NCBI GenBank assembly: GCA_944470555.2
Contig: OX104134.1
Coordinates: 70,736,678 to 70,800,677 of the forward strand
DNA from: Heterobilharzia americana
Lineage: Eukaryota > Platyhelminthes > Trematoda > Strigeidida > Schistosomatidae
Direction of reading: 5' to 3'
Length of the DNA stretch: 64,000 nt
Made by a program: the position numbers and the translations under genes. Below the pieces are notes generated by a model, which saw nothing but the letters and a program-made list of their open reading frames with translations, ran no database searches and was not told the DNA's origin. This document shows positions 52,634 to 64,000 of the stretch, piece after piece. Position 1 is the stretch's first letter; each line of letters begins with the position of its first letter.

Positions 52634-55419
52634 ATAAAGCCAATCCAATTATAAAGAAACTTCAAACCACAAAGAAATTATAAAAAATAAAAACAAACTT
52701 ATTCCTCTCTGGAATCGGATAGACGAAGTGACGCCAGTTGGTGAAAGTCTTCGGGAAGCCAGTCGGCCGATCTGTCTTCTATTCTCTTCTCCCGATGAAA
52801 GCGATAGTAAGGATGGGACATAGAATGTCCGCACCATGTATGAACCTAGCTGGCAGGGCTGCCCAGATTGCAAAAGAGATGAGGAGCTATGGCATGGAAG
52901 TGCCAGGCTGGGAATCTGCAAAAGCAGATCGAATGGAAGTGGACTCTCAAAACTCTTAACTGGAGAGTCAATAGTCTACTCCGATATTGTCACCCAGACG
53001 ACAACCACGAGCACACTGACTTCTCCAGTGGTTATCATAGTGTCTCCAAGAACACCGAAGGATCTCTCTCATACAGTGGGAACCAGTCTCCTCCTCAAGG
53101 ATCATGACAGCAAGATTCAACTCAGAAGAGGGAAGGAAAGTCACAATCATACAGTGCTATGCTACGCACCTACAAATAATGCAGATCAAGAGAAGAAGGA
53201 GGAATTCTATAGACAACTGGACAAGACCCCAACCCAGTTGGCGGTGGTGACATCAAAATTCTAATGGGTGGGGTGACATGAATGCCAAACTGCGAGGAGC
53301 AGACAACACAGGAAGAGAACTAACCATGGGTCGAGAAGCACTCGGTGAAATGATAAATGAGAATCGAGAACTGTTTGCAGATTTCTGCGCATTCAACGAT
53401 TTGCTGATTGGAGTCAGGCAGTGTGTACAAACACAAGGATATTCACAAAGCGATACGGACTTCACCAGACAGACACACTACACTAAAAATCAGATAGACT
53501 TCATCTCAATCTGAAGGAAGTGGAGACGCAGCCTACTGGACACAAGACCAGATCAAGATGAGGAGCAGATGTAGGTTCACGTCACTCACTATTTATCTAG
53601 TGAAAGCAACCTACCTTCATAGTCAAGTTGAAAGCGTTCACAGAAGTTGGTGGTAGACCGCAGTCCAAGTTCAACACCCAGAACACAAACTGAACTGAAG
53701 GACAAAACTATAAAGGACACCTTCACGTCAGCCAGCCATCAGAATAAAATGGGAGACAATGAGCGACATCTCTGAAGGACCGGGCGTGGAAGAACACTAG
53801 AAGAGGCAAGACGGGACAAGGAATGGATCTCGACAGACACATGGAAGCTGATCGATGAGGGATAGGAAGATGGTGAAGCAGAAGATGAACCAGTGCAGTG
53901 CATGGATGCACAACGAAAAGAAGAACTGAGTACAATGTATAGAACACTACACTGGACAAAGAAATCAAAAAGAGCGCTCGCAAAGACAAAAGACACTTCT
54001 ACAACACACTGGCAAGTGAAGCAGAACAGGCTGCAGGTAGGAGAGACAGAAACCTGACAGCATCATATCAAATAACCAGGTTACTATCTGGGAGGGAAGA
54101 GATCAACGCAGATGAAAACAGTGAGAGATAGTGAAGGAAACCTAGTAGGCAAAGAGGAGAAACAAAGGAAACAATGGGCTGACCACTTCAAAAAAACTCT
54201 TGAATCGACCACCAACACCACCGGAACAGGCTGGCTGGCTGACTGACTGGCTTACTCAGGAAGAACAAATCATGTGAGCATCAAATTGCAACGCGACGCT
54301 TCGCATCATCATAGAACAGAGTAGAGAATGGCAGTCAACTCAACTCTACCTCTACCTCATCGACTCTGCAAAGGCCATCGACAACATCAACCGAGAAGTA
54401 ATCTGGCAACTGCCTCAACACTACGGAATACCACAAATCTTTATCAACCTCATTCAACAGCTACATGAAGACGCCATATGCCAAGTGGTCCACAACGGAA
54501 AGCTCAGTGATGCGTTTGAAGTGATGACAGGGGACAGGAGTAAGACAAGGCTGCCGCCTACTATCACCCATGATCTTCCTGATTGTGGCCGACTACACTG
54601 GACTGGATCATGCAGCAAACCGTGAGGAGCGAGAAGATGGGCATACAATGGCAGGACCGATGAAAAGAGCCTAGAAGATTTGGAGGTGATGAGGAAACCC
54701 AAACAACAACAGCACCAACACCAAGCTTCAATCACCATCAACGGAAGAAACCTAAAGGAAGTATTCTCTTTCACCTACCTTCCCAGGCAGCATCGTTTCA
54801 GCTACAGGCGGCGTCACAGACGAGCATGTCAAAATCAGGATTGGGAAAGCAAGACAGGCTTTCGTTAATCTGAAATCAGTGAGGAGATCTACTGCACTAA
54901 GTATAAAGCGTGAACAATATCCGAATTTTCAACACCAATGTCAAGTCAGTGCTGCTATATGGTTCAGAAACTTAGGGAGCCACAAGAATCATTTCCAACA
55001 AACTACAGACATTCATCAACAGCTTCCACCTACGCTCACTCGATACTGAAGATCATATGGCCAGAATAATAAGAATAAGCAACAAGTAACTCTGCCTGGC
55101 GACGAACCAACCAAGAACCTATCAATCAACAGATATGCAGGAGAAAGTGAAGATGGATTGGATTTAGCATACACTGAGAAGGCCAACTGGGGACATCACA
55201 CGCCAAGCTAGGTCGTCGAGTGGAATCCAAGTGGGAAACGACGAGTTAGGCGTCCGAGGAGAGGGCGACATGGAGGAGATCATGTGAGGAAGAAATGAAA
55301 GCTTGTGGGCAGTTGTGGAGCGAGGTTGGAAAGACTGGAGAGAAGAGAGTGCAATGGAGGTGTGCTACTGAAGCCTTATGTTTCACTAGGAACCCAAGGG
55401 AAAAAAATAATATCATTAC
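52634..55419 (+). mobile_element. RTE-clade retrotransposon, nearly full length, copy D, decayed
   Basis: A plus-strand copy with a shortened leader, then endonuclease blocks (GHRMSAPCMNLAGRAAQIAK, SARLGICKSRSNGSG) at 52740-52960, VLCYAPTNNADQEKK near 53160-53205, NAKLRGADNTGRELTMGREA and QIDFISI at 53278-53514, and the RT palm near 54340-54520 (HYGIPQIFINLIQQLHEDA). TFTYL-type and C-terminal blocks run to about 55380. The tail AAAAAAATAATATCATTA resembles the end of copy B. Multiple frameshifts, deletions and stops; the FADD block is not clear. No certain target duplication was found. Confidence 0.85.
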
Positions 55420-56503
55420 TTACACCTTAGGTAAGGTACTCGTTAAGTAGGTACTAGAGCACATCAAGTTAAATAGGGTTGGTCAAACGTTACGTAATAG
55501 CAACACACACCACCTACATGCGTCAGTTTGCGAAATGTACCCATTAATATTTTCAAATCTGATAGGCAAGCAGAGAACAAAACACATCTACACTATTGCA
55601 AAAGAAAATAGAGTGAATACAGAGCGTTTGCTTCCTTTTCAATTATCACTCGAATTATTGTATGAAGTTATGTATTAAGCTTTCTAAAAGGAGTAGGAAT
55701 AAGACATGTTGGCATTGATGAAAGTTCATCAATTATAAAGGGCAAATAATCACTACACTTTCGAAGGAAGTGTGTACAAACTCATTCTTCATTGTGGCTG
55801 TCTTATAGCATCAGTCATTCTGGACAATTGTCTAATTGTTTAATTATATTTCATTTTCCAGTCGATTATTCATTTTCCCATATTTAATCTTCATCATTAC
55901 TACATAACTTTCCTTTTACTATCCAGTGTTCTGTTTTCGACACGAAATTGCTTCCTACGGATCTAATCCATCTTGTATGCATTCCCGAATTAATTAAGTT
56001 ATCGAAAAGAAATTCTTTTTCTCCATTCAAATCGTCTTCATCTACTCCTCAATTTCATTTTTTCCAGAACTTCAAGCATTTTATTATTGGGAAATTGGAT
56101 AATGCATCAACTGAACGCTTTGTAAAATGATTACAAATGTTTTGGATACAGTTTATAGGATACAAACTGAAAGCAATTGTTAACCAGTCTATCAATTTTT
56201 GACAAGTCACAGTTTATCCTCTTGAGAAACCATGGAAATAAATCATTTTATTCAGGAATCTGGAAAATCAGTTATGCTTATATAAGAGTAAAAATTGGGC
56301 AGTGTGGTAGAGTAGAATCCCAGATTAGATTGGTTATTTGTTGCAGCTAGTGTTCACATCACTTTGAGTAATAAAATCTATTTGGAACGTCATCCAGTAA
56401 ATAATACTGCACCACCATGTGTTTAATGAAATAAACAATGTAATATGAAGTGATATGCTACTTTTATTGGATGGTTTGGTTTCAAAACAACTTTTTTATA
56501 AGC

Positions 56504-56545
56504 ATCCTGGATTCCACTGCTAGCCACCATCCATCATTGCTATAT
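56504..56545 (+). repeat. Sm-alpha-type SINE tail fragment
   Basis: Contains CCTGGATTCCACTGCTAGCC, the 3' side of the hammerhead stem I and the tail of the SINE family at 19680-19856. The core upstream is missing or unrecognisable. Confidence 0.5.
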
Positions 56546-56862
56546 GACAATCTTAATACTTTTTTGATAAATAGTTAGTTTTTCAGGATTTTCGGTGAAT
56601 GGGAGATTAGCGTGAACGTGGTTTGTTTGTTCGCCAATGAAACAATGAAAGCTTAGCTATTGAGCTGTAAACATTGAAAGCTAATATCATACTATTTTGA
56701 CATTCTGTTGGGATTAGATAGTGACTGCTCCTGATTTTATTCAACCTGCCATAAAGCGTGAATACCATTAAATATCCCTGATAAACCCCCGAATCTATTC
56801 ACAACTTGAAAATCTCTACTGGTTACAGTTTTCTATCAATTTCTAGGGGACCCCTCCCCCCC

Positions 56863-57109
56863 NNNNNNNNNNNNNNNNNNNNNNNNNNNNNNNNNNNNNN
56901 NNNNNNNNNNNNNNNNNNNNNNNNNNNNNNNNNNNNNNNNNNNNNNNNNNNNNNNNNNNNNNNNNNNNNNNNNNNNNNNNNNNNNNNNNNNNNNNNNNNN
57001 NNNNNNNNNNNNNNNNNNNNNNNNNNNNNNNNNNNNNNNNNNNNNNNNNNNNNNNNNNNNNNNNNNNNNNNNNNNNNNNNNNNNNNNNNNNNNNNNNNNN
57101 NNNNNNNNN
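56863..57109. other. Assembly gap (247 N)
   Basis: A run of unknown bases preceded by a C-rich stretch. The 3' end of RTE copy C probably falls here. Open frames that cross it are artefacts. Confidence 0.99.
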
Positions 57110-57140
57110 GTCCTTGTTACTCATTCTTATTATTCTGGCC

Positions 57141-57164
57141 ATCTGATCTGATCTGATCTGATCT
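57141..57164. repeat. (ATCTG)n short tandem repeat
   Basis: Four to five units of a 5-bp repeat inside the RTE C-terminal relic, next to the gap. Probably replication slippage. Confidence 0.8.
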
Positions 57165-57271
57165 TCGATGTCAATATCGAGTGAGCGTAGGCGGCAGATG
57201 TTGATGAATGTCTGTAGTTTGTTGGAAATGCTTTTCGTAATGCGCCAAGTCTCTCAACCATCACATAGAAG

Positions 57272-57294
57272 CACTGACTGACTGACTGACTGAC
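57272..57294. repeat. (ACTG)n short tandem repeat
   Basis: About five to six units of a 4-bp repeat inside RTE copy C. It breaks the element's frame. Confidence 0.8.
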
Positions 57295-60200
57295 TTGACT
57301 GAATTAGCGTTGAAAATCCTGATCTTGTTCAGGCTTCATGCTGAGTTGAGTGCAGTGGATGTCCACACTGGTTTCAGATTAATGCAGGAAGTCCTGTCTT
57401 GCTTTTCCGATCCTGGTTTTGCCGTCCTCGTCTGTGCCTGCGCCGTCTGCAGTTGAAATGATGCTGCCTGGGTAGGTGAAAGACGGCATGATGGTGATGG
57501 AATAATATTAGGAATACAAAATTGCAAACCTCTAGGAATATCTAGTTGAGATTATGAATAAGAGAAATGTGGAGGTGAAAGTGGACAGTTGTTGGACTTT
57601 ATGGTTTGTAAAATGACTATTTTTTCCCAATCATTGTGAATGAAACCATAAGACATCTAATGAAATGAATCTGCGAAAACCTTGAGTTTTCACTAAAAGG
57701 TGGGGAAAATAAAACTCAAAATTGGGTGACATTTTGGGTTGAAAATCTTTACATTCCTTTTAACAGTTTTAAAATCAGTTTCAAATATGACATGGTTCCA
57801 ATTTTAAAATGAGTTTTGCTACAAATAACTATTTGTTGTTATCCATTCGTTGATTTCAGATCATGAACAAAACCTGAAGTGTCCTGAAAAATCAAGTAAT
57901 TTAATACACATTGTTTTGCACTTTTTTGTTCGAAAGATTTAAACCTCTCGAAGTCTAAGGGGGGCTTAAATCCTTCTCTGTGAACTGTTCAGCAACTTAT
58001 AACTTTCAGCTTTCACCGTTTACAATAACCACACCACTTAGACTAACTTTGTCACCTCTTCCGTCAACTTGTTGGTTCTCGCCTGCAGATCTTCGAGTTT
58101 GTGCGACAGGACATTAGACACAAATCATCGTCGTCGGTGAAATCCAAATCTTCTCCTGAGGTCTTTCCATCGGTCAAACAGCGTAGGTCCCTCTTCTTGC
58201 TCCTCGCTGTTTGCTGCATGATCCAGTCGACCACAAACGGGAAGGTTATGTGTGATAGTAAAGCAGCCTTGTCTTACTCCTGTCCCCTGTCTCCAATCCA
58301 AAGGTATCACTGAGCTTTCCATTATGAATCGCTTTCCATGTGGCGTCGTCATAAAGCTGTTGAATGAGGTAGATAAGGGTTTGTGGCACCAAAACCTCAG
58401 TGTTGAAACAGTTGTCAAATTACTTCTCGGTCGACGCTGTCGAAGGCCTTTACAAAGTCGATGAAGTTGAGGTTGAGTTGGCTGCCATCCCATGTTCTGT
58501 TTGTTCTATTGTGATGCGAAGCGTAGAGTTGCAATTTGATGCGCACATGATTTGTTCTTCCCGAAGCCAGCCTGTTCCGGTCATAATTTTGAATCGAGAG
58601 TATATTTCAGTCTCTCCAGGATGATGCGGCCTAATGTTTTTCTTAGGATGGACAGGAGCATGATTCCGCACCAGTTCCTACAAATATTTGGGTCTCCCTT
58701 CTTTGGAAGTTTGACCAGGTAGTCCTTCTTCCCATCAATTGGCAGGTATCCTTCCTTCCTTCCCTCCAGACCTTCTACAATAGTGGTGTGAGCATGTCCG
58801 CTGTTGTCTCTGCGTCTGCTCTCAGTGCTTCTGGTGGGATTCCATTTGCTTTTGCTGCTTTCCCGCATTTCAGTAGCTTTATGGCGTTCAGGACTTCCAC
58901 TTTTCTTGAAGGATTTATGTTCACTTGTAGTTCTGTGGCTGGAGGTGGTATTGCTGGACGAAGTGCAGGTGGTGGTCGATTCAAGAGCTTTTTGAAGTGG
59001 TCAGCCCATCGTTTCCTTTGTTTCTCTTCTTTGCTTACTAAGTTTCCTTCTCTATCTTTTATTGGCCTCGTCTGAAATGATCTCGTCCCTCCCAGATAGT
59101 AACCTGGTTATTTGATACAATGTTGTCAGTTCTGTCCTACCAGCAGCCTGTTCTGCTTCACTTGCCAGTGTGTCCGGGAAGTGTCTTTTGTCTTTGTGCA
59201 CACTCTTCTTCACTTACTTGTCCAGTGTTTTATACATTGTACTCAGTTCCTCTTGTTGTTATTCATCCATGCACTATACTGGTTTACCTTCTCCTTCACC
59301 ATCCTCCTCTCCATGCTCTATCAGTTTCCATGTTTCCGTCGAGATCCATTCTTTGTCTTCTTTCTTCTTCCTTCCTACTACGGTTGTGCAGTTTTCTTTC
59401 CACATCTCTTCTAAAGACTTGCAGTGTTCATTCACACAGGTTTCTTCAGGGATGTTCCTCGATATCTCCCACTTTGTCTTGACGGCTGAAGCGAAGATTT
59501 CCTTTGCAGTTGGGTCGTTCAGTTGCTGGGTGCCGAACTTGAACTGTGGTCTACCACCAGCTTCTACTTTGAAGGCTTTCAACTTGATTTAGAAGGTTCC
59601 TTGCACTAGATAGTTGTCTGAGCCTACATCTTCTCCTCTTCTTGACCTTGTGTCAAGTAGACTGCGTCTCCACTTTCTTCACATTGACATGAAGTCGATC
59701 TGATTTTTAGTGTGTCCATCTAGTGAAATCCATGTCGCTTTGTGGATATCCTTGTGCTTGAACACACTACCTCCAATCACCAAATCATTGAATGCACAGA
59801 ATTCTGCAAACAGTTCTCCATTCTCGTTCATCTCACCTAGTGCTTCTCGGCCCATGGTTAGTTCTCTTCCTGTGTTGTCCCCTCCCAGTTTGGCATTCAT
59901 GTCACCCCACCCATTAGAATTTTAATATCGCCAACTGAGGTCTTGTCCATTGCTGATTACAGTTGTCTGCAGAATTCCTCCTTTTTCTCTTGATCTGCAT
60001 TATTTGTAGGTGCGTAGCGTAGCGTAGGATTGTATGATTGTGACTTTCCTTCCTTTTGAGTTGAACCTTGCTGTCAATATCCTGATCGTTGAGGAGATTG
60101 ATTCCCACTGCATGACTGCCTTCGATGCTCTTGGGAGGGGACATCATGGTAGCCACTCGAAAAGTCAGTGTGCTCGTGGTTGTCATCTGGGTGACAATAT

Positions 60201-60628
60201 CCGTGTAGATTATTGACTCTCCAGTTGATAGTTTGGGGAGTCCACTTCCATTCCACTTGCTTTCGCAAATTCCCAGCCTGGCACTTCCATGCCATAACTC
60301 TTCATCTCTTTGGCAATCTGGGCAGCCTTGCTAAGTTCATACATGTTGCTGACATTCCATGTCCTCATCCTTACTTTCGCTTTCATCGAGAGAAGACATA
60401 TCGGCCAAGTGGCTCCCTGAAGGCCTTCACCAACCGGAGTCATTTCGTCTCTCCGATTCCAGAGAAGAATAAGTTTGTTTTTATTTTTTATATTTTGTCT
60501 GTGCTTTGAAGTTTGTTAAGCGATTGTATTGGTTTTCCGGGGTAGGGTTGCTAGCCCTATGCCCAACCTTTCCTCTTTATCCGGGTTTAGGATCGGCTAG
60601 TAACTCGTGAATTAGTTAACCAGGCGAG

Positions 60629-62170
60629 TTTAAGAGGAATAATACAAGTTATTTGTTTTTATATACTACGCAGTAAAAATACACCTTATTCTATGAACTG
60701 TTGAGAATAAGCCAAAGGCTGTTTAGTGATGGAGTTTGTAGTAAGTGCGGGCTTCTCAAGGTAAGGTTAGGTTCTGAACAACAAGAAGATCGGCTGTTGT
60801 CTAGGACACTCGTTGATTCCGATCTAACAGTTAGGTCTGTTTGGCTATAGCAGAATAAAGTAAAAGGGGATCTGGAGCTAGCAAAACTAGAAACTGAACA
60901 TAAAAATGGTGAAAAGAACCTTAGGTTAGTGGGTTTTCGGATAATGAGGTCTTGGGAGAGAATTCTTCTAAACACTGTGTATATAATTAGCGTGAACTAT
61001 GAACCTGAAAGGTTTGTCATAAACACATGCTCGTATCCATGGGTAAGGATTCCGTGAGCTAGAATTTTTGTTGAATGAACTCTAACCGTAATAGTAGGCA
61101 GCATGGAGATGTGGTTTCCTTCTGGTATAGATGAAACGCCACGGTTATCAGGAAACGAATTATTTCCGAGTGACAAAAAAAGAGCGTAAACATGATAGAG
61201 TAATGTTATATCTGGGAGATGGTATCTAACTACTATCCATCACTTAGCAGCATATAGTAGTAAAAGTTATCAGGTCATTAGGTGATAAATTTCATAGCAT
61301 GAATGTGTCACAGTACAATGTATCAAGCTGATAACTTTAGGTGAATGGTTGTATGTTCTCTGAACTTTGGTATTTTGTCATGGACGTTTCATCCCCAAGC
61401 TTGATGACATCCTCAACACTAACTTCATAAAGAAGTGAAGCATATTCCAGTGTTATATGAATATTTGGATGGTGTTTCCACTGACCTTGGATGTTATCCA
61501 GTTGTATTTCAGGGAAGAGATTTTCATCACTCCTTGACCTCTTTGACTTAGATTTCGTTCATCCTCATCTTGAGTTAAAAATTTTTCCCCGTCACTTTCC
61601 TTCATACTTAATTGGATCAACGATTGGAGTAAAAACAGCTACTACTTTATGATGAGAAATTTAAACGTACCTAGTTTAAATAGCCTTGAAATATCCTCAA
61701 TGATGTCGCTTATTCGTTCCATAGTAGACTAATAACCTCTGTTATGCTGCGATTCAGTCAGAGTTTTTCTTGCCAGATCCAAAGCTAACACTTGAGGTGG
61801 ATGACAAATCAAAAAATATATATACTTCCTTCTTTAGCAAACGGTGGCCACGCAGTGCCTAGATTGGAGCTCAGAATTTATGATACGGACCATCATATTG
61901 TCTACCCTCATCCCTTTGACTGTGATGCAGGTATACCGATTATCGGAGAACAGGATAAATCGGTAGACTGATTAGTTGACGTGACCTCGACTATTGATAA
62001 TGTGGAAGATGATAAAAGCACACACTTAAAACCGTAAAGCAGTTTCAAGTACCTTGCTCATTTCTGCGTAGACCTTCTAACTGGCATCTGCAGATAACTG
62101 GGCAGGATAGGAAAGCGCAGTATCGGAGAGAAGAGATGTGTAAACCCTTCATTATGACACATCTTGATCA
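60629..62170. other. Intergenic with possible retroelement ORF relic
   Basis: At 60760-61060 (plus) a mostly open frame reads GSEQQEDRLLSRTLVDSDL, one stop, then KGDLELAKLETEHKNGEKN. It resembles the charged, coiled style of retroelement first ORFs, but I cannot name it. At 61375-61560 lies sequence similar to 5040-5180 with a minus-strand GATGAAACGTCCATGAC motif, likely a Penelope-like untranslated end. Nothing else was recognised. Confidence 0.35.
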
Positions 62171-63576
62171 TTTAGAATAAGAATAATTTGAGCGAACAAC
62201 TGTTTTCAATAACTTCTTCAGGCTCTGTAGTTATAAGACCATGAGAATAAGTGAAATACAATAGCCAAATAAGGCATGATGTATAATTTCGAAACAGTCA
62301 GAACAGAACTACGAAATGAGGTGACAAAATCTACAGATAATGATGCATTTATTGGGGCGTCAATGTGTGTGTGTGTATGTTTGTTCACTTAGGGTCAAAT
62401 AATAATTATGTAGTGATGAATAATATTCACGTAGGATGAAAATCATGTGAATACTATAACGAAACAGAGAATAACAAATGTGAAGTGCTGCGTCACTGTT
62501 GGAAATGACTACTGGTAGTGGTATGAATAAAGAAGGGCATAAAACTAATAACGTAAGAAAATGAATGTTTATCAATGTAATGACAATATAAAAGAAAGGG
62601 ATGGGAGGTTAAAATGAGCAATTTATGGTAAGAAGGTTCATGAAGAACTTGTCGACGCTGTTGTGGTCCAAGGTAAACAAAGTGGATGTATATATTTCTT
62701 TTGAACACATAAGTCCAGCTTTCTTCCACTGATCCACTGATCTTCCACTGGCTTTGGCTATGGATAAGATGTGGAGTTTTGCACCTTTAATGGAGATTGC
62801 AAGGGACACGGTATATCACAGAAAAAGCATGATCTACCTTAATCTGACGTCTGGTGTCTGCTAGATGCAAGATGATTGCACTGTTGATGCTCTTTGTTAT
62901 TCCTTTTCTTAACCAAGATGATAAATGTAATGGTTTGGTTAAGAAGCTGACAAAAAGTTTCGCTGCAATGAATGTGTTTTCGACTGATCTGCTTAATTGA
63001 CGTGTTAAGATATCCAAGGCAATATCACCTTTGAAACTTAGTCTAAGATATATAGACTTCTTAGCAAAATTGTCTTTCTTTATCTACTTCCTAGGTTTCA
63101 GCTTGTGTTAATTTACGAAGTTTAGCGGATAACCATTTTGCTGCAATGTTATTTTCGGCTTATTCATTTCTTCTTCTTCAATACAGTCATCAAAACATAT
63201 GTTTCTTATTCTACAATTCAGGCATTTGACCAGGTTTCTTTTATATTGAGTCGGTGTGGAGCTATAAAAGTTAATACATTGATCAGTCCATGTGTTCTTT
63301 CGAAAAATACACCTTTGAATATACGCATCCATTTTCTTGGTGAAGAGGAAAGGAATACTATTCTTTTGTTCTTCCTGGCAGGGCTAACACACTAGACTGA
63401 TAACAATTCCACCATTCCATTCGATTTGATCTCCATTAGCCCATAACACTGTTTCGAAATTGTACATCATGCCTTATTTTGGCTATTGTATTTCACTTAT
63501 TCTCATGGTCTTATAACTACAGAGCCTGAAGAAGTTATTGAAAACAGTTGTTCGCTCAAATTATTCTTATTCTGAA
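62171..63576 (-). mobile_element. Penelope-like element flanked by inverted terminal repeats
   Basis: Minus-strand protein relics: WTDQCINFYSSTPTQYKRN at 63240-63290, then CLNCRIRN and ITLQQNGYPLNFVN near 63110-63160, the AAKLFVSFLTKP segment and HAFSVIYRVPCN at 62787-62960 (opening of the GIY-YIG endonuclease), and a further piece at 62609-62760. These are C-terminal parts of a Penelope-like protein; the RT palm is absent. Near-identical inverted repeats of 128-129 bp lie at 62171-62298 and 63448-63576. The element is about 1.4 kb, internally truncated and inactive. Confidence 0.7.
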
Positions 63577-64000
63577 TAATCTATGGGGATCTGTGAATTA
63601 TTAACAACGTGATCAATTTTTACTTAGGTGTTGTGTGTCTGGAAATTTTTCAACAGTCTGACTGAAATTGCATGCTTATAAAAGAGAATGAGCTTGTCCA
63701 TTGTTCCCAGTATTCTCTGAAAAGTTAATACTCTTACATTCGGAGAATATCTTAAGGATGTGAAGGCATGTTAGCCTCGGCGTTGCGCAAAAGTTCAAGA
63801 ACAGTGGCTGGTGATAATACGAACAAGGTTGTATTTCTATTACAGCACTTCAGAGAAGTACTCTTTGAAGGTTATATTCAGTTTCTGGAAATTGTTTTCT
63901 TGAGTGACAGCTCACGAATGAAACCACTGATCATTGAAGAGGAGGTCATCTTAGGACTACTACAGAACCGTAACACGAGCAATTCCTGGAGTTAAGATGA
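63577..64000. other. Right edge, no recognised gene
   Basis: A 75-codon plus-strand frame at 63768-63995 reads MLASALRKSSRTVAGDNTN and onwards to the window edge. No domain was recognised; it could be an exon or element piece continuing to the right. Confidence 0.25.

Larger units (their letters stand above)
57109..60628 (-). mobile_element. RTE-clade retrotransposon, nearly full length, copy C, with internal foreign segment
   Basis: Minus strand from a 5' end near 60628. The leader is shared with copy A. Endonuclease blocks: MRTWNVSNMYELSKAAQIAK at 60210-60443 and NAKLGGDNTGRELTMGREAL at 59679-59900. The pre-RT block LLKCGKAAKANGIPPEALRA is near 58790-58950, and RNWCGIMLLSILRKTLGRII lies at 58581-58700. 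The palm follows near 58125-58493, and C-terminal thumb sequence at 57109-57500 runs into the gap. About 530 bp at 57505-58035 does not match the other copies. Stops make it inactive. Confidence 0.85.

Noticed and set aside
56806..57156. Open frames on both strands across 56806-57156
   Set aside because: They run through 247 unknown bases, so they have no evidential value.
58101..59592. Several plus-strand frames of 70-140 codons over this interval
   Set aside because: They are antisense to RTE copy C, whose minus-strand protein blocks are recognisable. The same antisense frames recur opposite copy A at 438-930.

Overview
The window looks like nuclear DNA of a parasitic flatworm, most probably a blood fluke (Schistosoma or a close relative). 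The reasons are: AT-rich sequence; one long intron-rich gene whose first four introns are only 33-41 bp while later ones reach 8 kb; SINE copies with a hammerhead-ribozyme-like domain of the Sm-alpha type; and a dense load of RTE (SR2-like), CR1/Perere-like, Jockey-like and Penelope-like retroelements. The genus assignment is inference; species cannot be told by eye. There are no bacterial-type operons, phage genes or CRISPR arrays.

Host gene. One gene fills about half the window on the minus strand (34020 down to 3777, continuing beyond the left edge). I rebuilt 14 exons with consistent reading phase, 3210 nt or 1070 codons: a signal peptide, a C-type lectin domain, six Ig domains with all six cysteine pairs, one complete and one partial fibronectin III domain. 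This order is that of invertebrate contactin (Drosophila Contactin type), a cell-adhesion protein. The last FN3 domains and the C-terminus (GPI signal in the family) were not found in this window.

Introns (left half). Introns 5-13 and the DNA left of exon 14 carry decayed mobile elements: an RTE copy at 1-1962 abutting an inverted pair of tRNA-like SINEs; a Penelope-like element at about 4860-6480; a nearly full-length but ruined CR1-like copy at about 6720-10310; inverted CR1 3' ends at 15950-16510; a hammerhead SINE at 19680-19856; and, in intron 7, a 388-bp-arm palindrome whose right arm is broken by an RTE insertion with an exact 16-bp target duplication and again by a SINE pair. Another hammerhead-like SINE and a Penelope RT relic follow.

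Right half (34.6-64 kb). I see no convincing host gene. It is a graveyard of Jockey-like (34.6-36.0, 46.3-48.1 kb), CR1-like (36.4-40.0 minus, 48.4-50.2 plus), Penelope-like (40.1 and 62.2-63.6 kb, the latter between inverted terminal repeats) and RTE copies (52.6-55.4 plus, 57.1-60.6 minus), with a (GTT)15 microsatellite and a 247-base assembly gap at 56863-57109. The stretch 40.3-46.3 kb remains largely unexplained.
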